Origin: Mesonia mobilis DSM 19841
GTDB lineage: Bacteria; Bacteroidota; Bacteroidia; Flavobacteriales; Flavobacteriaceae
Assembly (NCBI RefSeq): GCF_000423405.1
Contig: NZ_AUHX01000005.1
Span: 1 to 64,000, forward strand
Length of the DNA stretch: 64,000 bases
Reading direction: 5' to 3'
The notes below the pieces were generated by a model. That model ran no database searches, was not told where the DNA came from, and saw nothing but the letters and a program-made list of their open reading frames with translations. This document shows positions 34,969-42,820 of this stretch, one piece after another; positions within the stretch are counted from its first letter, which is position 1, and the number at the start of each line of letters is the position of its first letter. A program made the position numbers and the translations under genes.

Positions 34969-36030
34969 ATGAAAACAGACAAGAATATAGTAGAACTTTT
35001 AGGAGAAAAAGCAGACTTCTATTTAGAACACGTTTGTGAAAAAATAACAAAGGATGAATTGCAAGTGCCAAGCAAAAATAGTTTAGAAAAAGTATTTGGC
35101 AGTAGCAACAGAAATCCGCAGGTGCTTCGAAGTCTTTCACAATTGTACAACAACGGAAATCTGGGAGGTACAGGCTATTTAAGTATCCTTCCTGTGGACC
35201 AAGGTATTGAGCATAGCGCGGCCTTTTCATTCTATAAAAACCCAGATTATTTCGACCCAGAGAACATTATAAAACTCGCCCTTGAGGCCGGTTGTAATGG
35301 GGTGGCTTCCACGTTTGGGGTTTTGGGTTTGAATGCCCGAAAATATGCCCATAAAATCCCTTTTATCGTTAAGATTAACCACAATGAACTGCTTACCTAC
35401 CCGAACAAATATGACCAAACACTCTTTGGTAAGGTAAAAACCGCTTGGGATATGGGAGCAATTGCCGTAGGAGCTACGATTTATTTTGGTTCAGCGGAAA
35501 GTAACAGACAACTCAAAGAAATAGCAGAGGCTTTTGAAGAAGCTCATAATCTTGGTATGGCTACCATTTTATGGTGCTATACACGAAATGAAGCTTTTAA
35601 AACCGATAAAGAAGATTATCACGCATCGGCCGATGTAACCGGACAAGCCAATCAGATTGGAGTAACGATACAGGCAGATATCATCAAACAAAAATTACCA
35701 ACCAATAATTTTGGTTTCAAAGAGATAGGATTTGGAAAATATGATGATGAAATGTATAAAACCCTTACCACAGACCACCCTATTGACCTTTGCAGGTTGC
35801 AAGTAGCCAATTGCTATATGGGTAAAATAGGGCTGATTAATTCAGGTGGTGGTTCCAAAGGCAAATCAGATTTGTCCGAAGCTGTAACAACTGCCGTCAT
35901 CAATAAAAGGGCTGGTGGCTCTGGGCTGATAATGGGAAGAAAAGCATTTCAAAAGCCTTTTATTAGAGGGATTGAGTTACTGCACTCCGTCCAACAGGTA
36001 TATCTGGAAGATAGTATAACCATAGCTTAA
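34969..36030 (+). CDS. Class I fructose-bisphosphate aldolase, DhnA/archaeal type
   Basis: 353 residues. The [16 protein letters not shown] motif is the hallmark of archaeal-type class I FBP aldolases, and [12 protein letters not shown] and a [10 protein letters not shown] phosphate-binding loop complete the TIM barrel. It cleaves or forms fructose 1,6-bisphosphate through a lysine Schiff base. It pairs with type II GAPDH at 33944, suggesting a portable triose-phosphate module. Confidence 0.88.
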   Translation: MKTDKNIVELLGEKADFYLEHVCEKITKDELQVPSKNSLEKVFGSSNRNPQVLRSLSQLYNNGNLGGTGYLSILPVDQGIEHSAAFSFYKNPDYFDPENIIKLALEAGCNGVASTFGVLGLNARKYAHKIPFIVKINHNELLTYPNKYDQTLFGKVKTAWDMGAIAVGATIYFGSAESNRQLKEIAEAFEEAHNLGMATILWCYTRNEAFKTDKEDYHASADVTGQANQIGVTIQADIIKQKLPTNNFGFKEIGFGKYDDEMYKTLTTDHPIDLCRLQVANCYMGKIGLINSGGGSKGKSDLSEAVTTAVINKRAGGSGLIMGRKAFQKPFIRGIELLHSVQQVYLEDSITIA

Positions 36031-36062
36031 TTATAACGAAAACAATTTAAAAACAATAAATC

Positions 36063-36893
36063 ATGAAAAACATACTCGTACCTACAAACTTTTCAGAAAA
36101 CTGCAAGAAAGCAGAGGAACTCGGAATTGAAATGGCAAAGCTTTACAATTCAGAAATTCATTTTTTTCACTTAATTAACACCCCCGTAAACTGGGTTGAG
36201 CTAGATAAGGAAAAAGAAAAAAGATATCCAGAAACAGTAAAGCAAATAGGCATCGCAAAAGCCTCCTTGAGAGAACTGGAGAAAAAAGCAGAACGACAAG
36301 GCCTTGAGTGCAGGACTTTTCTTGAATTTGATGGTGGTCAGGCAAATATCCTTAAACATTCGGGTCATTTTCATCACGATTTTATAGTTACGGGAAGTAG
36401 TGGCACCCGAGGCGGTATACGTGAGTTAATGGGAAGCAACGTAGAAAAAATTGTTAGGAAAGCTGATGTACCAGTTGTTGTAGTCAAGGATGAAGAAGTA
36501 TCCTTTCCTTTTAAGGATATCGTTTTTGTTTCAGATTTTCTTCAAGATGTAAGCGATGCATTTAAGCAGGTTATTTCGATTGCTGAAAAATGCGGCGCAC
36601 ATATCCATTTATTGAGGGTCAATACTCAGACCGATTTTAACAGTATAGAACAAGGGTTGGATCCCATCAAGGAGTTCCTGAAAAAATTCCCCGATTTGGA
36701 TAACTTCTCAATGAATGTATATAACGAACAAGACGTAGAAACAGGGATAAACAATTTTTTACGATATAAAAATGCCGATTTAATCGCAATGTGTACTCAC
36801 GGACGTACAGGCTTTTTAACTTTATTCTCTAAAAGCATCGCAGAGGGTGTAACCAATCACTCCGAATTACCAGTAATGACTATTAAAATGTAA
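36063..36893 (+). CDS. Tandem universal stress protein
   Basis: 276 residues made of two Usp domains. The first starts KNILVPTNFSENC and has VTGSSGTRGGIRELMGSNVEKIV; the second starts FKDIVFVSDF and ends MCTHGRTGFLTLFSKSIAEGV. The second nucleotide loop is less typical. It lies between the aldolase and the ATP-cone nuclease, 2 bp before the latter. Confidence 0.9.
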   Translation: MKNILVPTNFSENCKKAEELGIEMAKLYNSEIHFFHLINTPVNWVELDKEKEKRYPETVKQIGIAKASLRELEKKAERQGLECRTFLEFDGGQANILKHSGHFHHDFIVTGSSGTRGGIRELMGSNVEKIVRKADVPVVVVKDEEVSFPFKDIVFVSDFLQDVSDAFKQVISIAEKCGAHIHLLRVNTQTDFNSIEQGLDPIKEFLKKFPDLDNFSMNVYNEQDVETGINNFLRYKNADLIAMCTHGRTGFLTLFSKSIAEGVTNHSELPVMTIKM

Positions 36894-36895
36894 CA

Positions 36896-37738
36896 ATGAA
36901 TAAATCAGTCTTAATAAAAAAATACTCTGGTGAGTACGAAGCCTTTGATGTAAACAAACTCATCAACTCCCTGCGGCGTTCACGGGCAGATGAGGATATT
37001 ATTCAGGATGTAGCCCGGAAAGTACAAGAGCAGATTGAAGAAGGAATGACAACCAAAAAAATCTATCAGTTGGCTTTCAAGATGCTAAAACGAAAATCTA
37101 GGGTAAGTGCCTCAAAGTACAAGCTCAAAAAAGCTTTAATGGAACTAGGTCCAACCGGTTTTCCATTTGAAAAGTTAGTAGGCAAACTATTGGCACACGA
37201 AGGATTTTCAACACAGGTTGGTGTCATAGTTCAAGGCAATTGCGTTCAGCACGAAGTGGATGTGATAGCGCAAAAAGGAAATAAACATTATATGATTGAA
37301 TGTAAATACCATAGTGACCAAGGCAGGTTTTGCAATGTAAAAATCCCATTATATATCCATTCACGGTTTTTGGACGTGGAAAAGCAATGGAAACACCAAA
37401 AAGGTCACGAGGCTAAACTTCATAAAGGCGGGGTTTACACCAATACGCGTTTCACAACCGATGCCATTCAGTACGGGAAATGTGTTGGAATGCTTATGAC
37501 CAGTTGGGATTATCCAAGAGGAAATGGTCTCAAGGACAGAATAGATAAATCGGGGCTACATCCCTTAACCGCTTTAACAACACTTACCAAAGCTGAAAAA
37601 ACAAAATTATTGGATCAAGGCATCATACTCTGCAAGGAGCTACACGAAAATCCAGACTTTTTGGAACAAATGGGTATCAGTAAGCTAAGGCAAAATAAGA
37701 TACTCGAAGATTCAAGAGAATTATGTAGATCCCATTAA
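36896..37738 (+). CDS. ATP-cone domain fused to Mrr-like nuclease
   Basis: 280 residues. The N-terminal ~95 are an ATP-cone (KYSGEYEAFDVNKLINSLRRS and EEGMTTKKIYQLAFKML), the nucleotide-sensing domain of ribonucleotide reductases and NrdR. The middle has a PD-(D/E)XK nuclease core: FPFEKLVGKLL, HEVDVIAQKGNKHYMIECKYH. So nuclease action may be gated by ATP/dATP. It is within a stress and nucleotide gene group that also codes AMP phosphorylase and PRPP synthetase. Substrate (DNA, RNA) unknown. Confidence 0.82.
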   Translation: MNKSVLIKKYSGEYEAFDVNKLINSLRRSRADEDIIQDVARKVQEQIEEGMTTKKIYQLAFKMLKRKSRVSASKYKLKKALMELGPTGFPFEKLVGKLLAHEGFSTQVGVIVQGNCVQHEVDVIAQKGNKHYMIECKYHSDQGRFCNVKIPLYIHSRFLDVEKQWKHQKGHEAKLHKGGVYTNTRFTTDAIQYGKCVGMLMTSWDYPRGNGLKDRIDKSGLHPLTALTTLTKAEKTKLLDQGIILCKELHENPDFLEQMGISKLRQNKILEDSRELCRSH

Positions 37739-37779
37739 TTCAAATAATGAATAATTACTAATTTTTAAAAATAATACAA

Positions 37780-38034
37780 ATGAAAACTGAAGAATTGCAA
37801 AAACAGGGCAACATAGATTTAGAACCATTTTACCAGGCATTGGAAGATGACTCAAAACTACTTGAAGAAGCCCTTGAGATATTATTGGAAATGGTTCACT
37901 TTGTACCTAAATCAGTAAAGAAATTGGCTCTTTTTATTAAAGAGGATTCTCGTAATCTATATAATGAGATAACAAAATTATATAAATCGAGCCAAAACCA
38001 AAGCAATACACCTTCCTGCTGTGGAGGACACTAA
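37780..38034 (+). CDS. Small hypothetical with C-terminal CCGGH motif
   Basis: 84 residues, helical and acidic, with a final NTPSCCGGH that looks like a metal-binding tail. It is not recognised. It stands between the ATP-cone nuclease and the MBL hydrolase with short gaps (41 and 15 bp), consistent with one operon. It might be a small regulator or adaptor of either neighbour. Confidence 0.7.
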   Translation: MKTEELQKQGNIDLEPFYQALEDDSKLLEEALEILLEMVHFVPKSVKKLALFIKEDSRNLYNEITKLYKSSQNQSNTPSCCGGH

Positions 38035-38049
38035 ATAAATGCTATAAAG

Positions 38050-39426
38050 ATGACAAACAACAAAATAAACATCCATTTTTTAGGAGCGGCAGGCACAGTA
38101 ACCGGTTCAAAATATCTGGTAGATACAGGAGATAAAAAGATACTCATAGACTGCGGACTTTTTCAAGGGCTAAAGGAATTACGCCTTAAAAACTGGGAGT
38201 ATCCACCTGTTAATGTAGGTGATATTGATGCTGTTTTGCTCACCCACGGTCATATGGACCATACAGGTTATTTACCCAGATTGGTAAAGCAAGGTTTCAA
38301 AGGGCCCATTTACGGCACCAATCCCACCTTGGACATCGCAAAAATCATATTGAAAGATAGTGCCAAAATACAAGAACAGGAAGCAGAACGTGCCAACAAA
38401 GAAGGCTATTCCAAACACAGTCCTGCCGAACCACTTTACGATTTGAAGGATGTAGAAAAAACCATTCCGCATTTTAAAGGTATTCCACAAGCACAATGGA
38501 TTCCATTGTTTGACGGTATCAGAGTTCGTTTCCAATACAACGGGCACATTCTGGGAGCAACTTACATTGAGTTGGATGTACACAGGAAACGTTTTGTGTT
38601 TTCTGGCGATATAGGCAGAACAAACGATTTATTACTGTTTCCGCCATTAAAGCCAAAAAAGGCAGATGTATTATTTATTGAATCCACCTACGGAGGAAGA
38701 TTTCATCCTGATGAAGTAGAAGCACTTCCACAGATAGAAAAATTGGTCAATGACACCATCAACAGAGGTGGCAGCCTATTTGTTCCAAGTTTTTCAGTAG
38801 AACGTGCCCAATTGATGATGCTGATTTTTTGGAAATTATTGAAAGAGAAGAAAATACCAAAAATACAAATGATAATGGATAGCCCAATGGGAGCAAGTGT
38901 ATTAGAATTGTTTCATCGCACAAGAGATTGGCACAGGTTGGAAGATAACGAATGTGACGAAATGTGCTCGCACTTTACGGTCGTAAGCAGTTATCGGGAA
39001 ACAATGGAATTACGAACAGATAATAAACCGAAAATCGTGATTGCAGGAAGCGGAATGCTCACAGGCGGAAGAATGCTAAACTACCTTGAAACACAGGCAC
39101 AAAATCCAAATAACACCTTACTTTTTGTAGGCTATCAAGCTGAAGGCACTCGTGGCAGAAAATTATTGGAAGGCGATAAGGAACTAAAAGTCTATGGAAA
39201 ATGGGTGCCCTTTGATATGGAAGTTGCAGAAATTGAAGGTCTTTCAGCACACGCAGACCACGCAGAACTTATGGACTGGATGGATAAGATAAAAAACAAA
39301 CCCGAACGTATTTTCATTGTACACGGTGAAAAAGAGAGTGCAGAAGCATTGCAAAAAGGCATCAAGGAAACCTATGGGTGGGATGCAGAAATTCCGCAAT
39401 TATACACCATCGAAGAAATAGAATAA
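38050..39426 (+). CDS. MBL-fold beta-CASP hydrolase (RNA-processing type)
   Basis: 458 residues: GAAGTVTGSKYLV, the metal site LTHGHMDHTGYLPRL, a beta-CASP domain, SGDIGR, AGSGMLTGGRMLNYL and the RMMBL motif SAHADHAELMDWM. These are the features of CPSF73-like exonucleases and endonucleases. It likely cleaves RNA in the cytoplasm; the target is unknown. It precedes AMP phosphorylase, so a pathway from RNA to nucleoside monophosphates to pentose phosphates is conceivable (inference). Confidence 0.88.
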   Translation: MTNNKINIHFLGAAGTVTGSKYLVDTGDKKILIDCGLFQGLKELRLKNWEYPPVNVGDIDAVLLTHGHMDHTGYLPRLVKQGFKGPIYGTNPTLDIAKIILKDSAKIQEQEAERANKEGYSKHSPAEPLYDLKDVEKTIPHFKGIPQAQWIPLFDGIRVRFQYNGHILGATYIELDVHRKRFVFSGDIGRTNDLLLFPPLKPKKADVLFIESTYGGRFHPDEVEALPQIEKLVNDTINRGGSLFVPSFSVERAQLMMLIFWKLLKEKKIPKIQMIMDSPMGASVLELFHRTRDWHRLEDNECDEMCSHFTVVSSYRETMELRTDNKPKIVIAGSGMLTGGRMLNYLETQAQNPNNTLLFVGYQAEGTRGRKLLEGDKELKVYGKWVPFDMEVAEIEGLSAHADHAELMDWMDKIKNKPERIFIVHGEKESAEALQKGIKETYGWDAEIPQLYTIEEIE

Positions 39427-39454
39427 ATCGAAAAATCACAACAACCAATAAAAT

Positions 39455-40957
39455 ATGGACACACACTCAAACATATTAAAATATAAACATCTCGGAATCT
39501 ATACCCAAAACGAAAATGTAGTGTATATGCGCGAAGATTGCCACGTTTGTATTTCAGAAGGTTTTGAAGCACTTACCCGAATAAGAATATCCAATGCAAA
39601 TACATCAATCGTAGCAAGTCTTAATGTCCTGAATTCTGATATTCTGTTGCCTAATGAAATCGGACTATCAGATGCTGCTGCGAAAAAACTCAATGTTTCC
39701 GCAAACGATACATTATATGTTTCCCATTTAGAGCCTATTGAATCCTTAAGCCACGTCAGGGCAAAAATCTATAACAAAAAACTGGATTATAAGGCCTATA
39801 ACAACATCATAACCGATATCGTGGAAGGCGATTATTCCAACATCCACCTTTCGGCATTTATTACTGCCTGTGCTGGCGACCGAATGGATATTGATGAAAT
39901 ATCCGACCTAACGAAAGCAATGATTGCTTCCGGAAAGCAACTGAACTGGAACAAGGATATCGTGGTCGACAAACATTGTATTGGCGGATTGCCTGGCAAT
40001 AGGACAACACCATTGGTAGTTGCCATTGTTGCCGCGTATGGGCTTACTATGCCAAAAACATCCTCACGGGCAATCACTTCGCCAGCTGGCACAGCAGATA
40101 CAATGGAAGTACTGACCAATGTTACGCTCTCTTCCGAGGAAATAAAGACCGTAGTAGAAAAAGAAGGCGGATGTTTTGTTTGGGGCGGTACAGCGCAGTT
40201 AAGTCCTGCCGATGATGTGCTCATTAAAATTGAAAAAGCCTTGGATATTGATAGCGAAGGTCAGCTCATCGCTTCAGTACTCTCTAAAAAGGCAGCAGCT
40301 GGTTCTACTCACGTGGTCATTGATATTCCCGTGGGAGAAACCGCCAAGGTTCGCAGTACCGAAATGGCAGAAAAACTAAAAAATCATATGGAAACCGTTG
40401 GAACTGCTGTTGGGTTGAATGTAAAAGTTGTAGTTACGGATGGCACGCAGCCTGTTGGAAGGGGTATCGGTCCAACTTTAGAAGCCATAGATATATTAAA
40501 AGTTTTGAAAAATGAGGAAGATGCACCTAAAGACTTAACAGAAAGAGCATTGCTTTTAGCTACTGAACTATTAGAACTTTCTGGAAAAGTAGAAAAAGGA
40601 AAGGGACAGGAAACCGCACATAAAATTCTCAAATCTGGAAAAGCATATGAAAAATTCGTAGCCATTTGTAAGGCGCAAGGTCAATTTTCAAAACCAGTTT
40701 TAGCACCTTATAAAATTGAAATTAAAGCTGAAAAGTCAGGCGTTTTGCAACGAATTGATAACCGTAAAATTGCAAAACTGGCCAAGCTTTCTGGAGCACC
40801 ACAATCTAAATCGGCAGGGATTCTTCTAAATGTGCATTTGGGAGAACAAATCGAAGAGAACCAACTGCTTTATACCATATATGCTGAATCCAAAGGTGAA
40901 CTTAATTATGCCTTGGAATATGAAAACAACCATAACGACATCATAACTATAAATTAA
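39455..40957 (+). CDS. AMP/thymidine phosphorylase family enzyme (archaeal type)
   Basis: 500 residues: an N-terminal ~90-residue extra domain as in archaeal AMP phosphorylase, then the nucleoside phosphorylase II core with DKHCIGGLPGNRTTPLVVAIV and KTSSRAITSPAGTADTMEVL. Archaeal AMP phosphorylase converts AMP and phosphate to adenine and ribose 1,5-bisphosphate. Length and N-domain favour AMP phosphorylase over bacterial DeoA (about 440). It is followed after 10 bp by a PRPP synthetase. No ribose-1,5-bisphosphate isomerase or RuBisCO lies in the window. Confidence 0.85.
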   Translation: MDTHSNILKYKHLGIYTQNENVVYMREDCHVCISEGFEALTRIRISNANTSIVASLNVLNSDILLPNEIGLSDAAAKKLNVSANDTLYVSHLEPIESLSHVRAKIYNKKLDYKAYNNIITDIVEGDYSNIHLSAFITACAGDRMDIDEISDLTKAMIASGKQLNWNKDIVVDKHCIGGLPGNRTTPLVVAIVAAYGLTMPKTSSRAITSPAGTADTMEVLTNVTLSSEEIKTVVEKEGGCFVWGGTAQLSPADDVLIKIEKALDIDSEGQLIASVLSKKAAAGSTHVVIDIPVGETAKVRSTEMAEKLKNHMETVGTAVGLNVKVVVTDGTQPVGRGIGPTLEAIDILKVLKNEEDAPKDLTERALLLATELLELSGKVEKGKGQETAHKILKSGKAYEKFVAICKAQGQFSKPVLAPYKIEIKAEKSGVLQRIDNRKIAKLAKLSGAPQSKSAGILLNVHLGEQIEENQLLYTIYAESKGELNYALEYENNHNDIITIN

Positions 40958-40967
40958 AGAACATACT

Positions 40968-41861
40968 ATGAAAACAATATTATTCAGTCTTCCCGGAAAT
41001 GAAGAACTCACAGAACTAATGGCTACAAAAATGGATGCTGAAGTGGGTCAAGCCACATTAAGGAAATTCCCTGACGGGGAATCATACACACGCATATTGT
41101 CTGATGTTAAAGATAAATGTGTGGTACTGGTATGCACCTTGCACGAACCGGACGAAAAACTGTTGTCACTATATTTTTTAAGCCACACAGCCAAATCATT
41201 AGGAGCTATGTGTACCTGTTTGGTAGCACCCTATTTGGCGTATATGCGGCAGGACAAAGTATTTAATGAAGGAGAAGGAGTGACTTCCGGTTTCTTCGGA
41301 AAATTGATTTCTGGTTTCGCCGATAGCATTACCACGGTTGACCCTCACTTGCACAGAATTAGTTCGTTGGGAGAAGTGTATCAAATTCCAAATAAAGTGA
41401 TTCACGCTGCCGACGCAATTTCAGAATGGATTAAAGAAAATATCGAAAACCCGGTACTTATCGGACCTGATTCTGAAAGTGAACAATGGGTATCAGAAGT
41501 CGCCAAAAATGCAGGAGCACCATTTACGGTATTACAAAAGGTGCGTCACGGTGACCGTGATGTAGAAGTCTCTGTTCCCGATGTGGATATATATAAAGAT
41601 GCTACACCCATTTTGGTAGATGATATTATTTCCACAGCCCGAACAATGATTGAAACCGTACAACATCTTAAAAAAGCAGGAATGAAACCACCTATTTGTG
41701 TAGGCATTCACGCCGTTTTTTCAGGAAACGCCTATCAAGATTTATTGGATTCCGGAGTAGAAAAAATAGTGACTTGTAATACCATCCCACACTCTTCAAA
41801 TGGAATAGATTTAAGTGATATTATGGCAAAAGAGGTAAAAAAATTAATGCACCATATATGA
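40968..41861 (+). CDS. Ribose-phosphate pyrophosphokinase
   Basis: 297 residues. PRPP-binding loop ILVDDIISTARTM, flexible loop KVRHGDRDVEV, and the DPHLHR metal-binding motif identify a PRPP synthetase of the shorter, archaeal-like kind. It makes PRPP and AMP from ribose 5-phosphate and ATP. AMP is the substrate of the enzyme coded just before it, so the two may form a short route to ribose 1,5-bisphosphate. It is surely not the housekeeping copy, given its place in the island. Confidence 0.88.
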   Translation: MKTILFSLPGNEELTELMATKMDAEVGQATLRKFPDGESYTRILSDVKDKCVVLVCTLHEPDEKLLSLYFLSHTAKSLGAMCTCLVAPYLAYMRQDKVFNEGEGVTSGFFGKLISGFADSITTVDPHLHRISSLGEVYQIPNKVIHAADAISEWIKENIENPVLIGPDSESEQWVSEVAKNAGAPFTVLQKVRHGDRDVEVSVPDVDIYKDATPILVDDIISTARTMIETVQHLKKAGMKPPICVGIHAVFSGNAYQDLLDSGVEKIVTCNTIPHSSNGIDLSDIMAKEVKKLMHHI

Positions 41862-42502
41862 GAAAACAAGGCTTTATAGTACTATTTATATTATTCAGTA
41901 TCACAATAAATGCACAAACTGAAATGCTCATTGGGCAGATTTCAGGTAGAGTTGTTATTCGAGAAAATTTTGATGAAGAAGGCTCTTTTCTAAACAAACA
42001 AACTTTCAAAGCCAGTGAAACAATAAAGAAAAATGGATACTATGAAATTGAGGTAGTTACGGAATTGTTTGATAAAGACAAAAAATTGACCGATAAATAC
42101 ACCACAACCTATCGTTGCAAGCCTGATGAAGCAAGTGTAGTGGTAATGGCTTTCCCGTTTTCCAATCCAAAATCAAAGAAAACAGAAATCAACACCACTT
42201 CAAAGAAATTTAAAGAACTATACAATTTGGATAATCTGAAAAATATTGAATTGGAAATGAGTTTTGACTCGGGCTTGTTGAATTTTTTCGGTTCAAAAAG
42301 CATCATAAAAATTTACGATCGAAAATTAGAAGCTGGCAAAAACACTATTAAATCAAAAATAAATATTAAGGCCTATGCCTGGGGTATTCGCATCAAGCAA
42401 CTCAATTATACCGTTATCGAAAAATTAAATGAAAAAGGTTTATTGACTTTTCAGAAATTTTCAGAAGCAGATAACAGCTATTTTACAATAAACTATAATT
42501 AA
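41858..42502 (+). CDS. Hypothetical secreted protein
   Basis: 214 residues with a signal peptide (MRKQGFIVLFILFSITINAQ) and a beta-rich body without a known motif. Its start overlaps the stop of the PRPP synthetase by 4 bp, so it is translated with it. That is odd for a secreted protein after a cytoplasmic enzyme. A transthyretin- or CarboxypepD-like fold is possible (GQISGRVVIRENFDEEGSFL), but not sure. Confidence 0.65.
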   Translation: MRKQGFIVLFILFSITINAQTEMLIGQISGRVVIRENFDEEGSFLNKQTFKASETIKKNGYYEIEVVTELFDKDKKLTDKYTTTYRCKPDEASVVVMAFPFSNPKSKKTEINTTSKKFKELYNLDNLKNIELEMSFDSGLLNFFGSKSIIKIYDRKLEAGKNTIKSKINIKAYAWGIRIKQLNYTVIEKLNEKGLLTFQKFSEADNSYFTINYN

Positions 42503-42508
42503 AGACAG

Positions 42509-42802
42509 ATGAAAAATTACGATACACTTTCTGAAGCCATAAACGATTTACAGGGAAATGGCTATACATATGATTTTAACCTAAAACCAGAATGTTTGGA
42601 GTGTGCCTCACTAAAAATTGAAATACACCCAGAAGATTTTAATGTTGACGAGATGCATCGTTTTGAGGGTATGAGCAGTACCGACGATAATAGTGTGCTT
42701 TATGCTATTTCATCAAAAAATGGGATTAAAGGACTTTTGGTAGATGCTTATGGCGTCTATGCCGAAAACATTTCGGAAGCTATGAGAAAAAAATTACGAT
42801 AA
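42509..42802 (+). CDS. Small conserved hypothetical protein
   Basis: 97 residues: YDTLSEAINDLQGNGYTYDF, ECLECASLKIEIHPEDF, MHRFEGMSS and VDAYGVYAE. Small proteins of this pattern are widespread in Bacteroidota and sometimes carry the name phosphoribosylpyrophosphate synthetase, likely only through genome context. No catalytic motif of such an enzyme is present. A Cys pair in CLEC may bind metal. It lies between the secreted protein and CopB. Confidence 0.7.
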   Translation: MKNYDTLSEAINDLQGNGYTYDFNLKPECLECASLKIEIHPEDFNVDEMHRFEGMSSTDDNSVLYAISSKNGIKGLLVDAYGVYAENISEAMRKKLR

Positions 42803-42820
42803 CACTTAAACAAGACAATA

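Noticed and set aside
42509-42802. Small protein as a PRPP synthetase
   Set aside because: Similar small proteins sometimes carry that name, but no PRPP-binding or catalytic motif is present; the real enzyme is at 40968.
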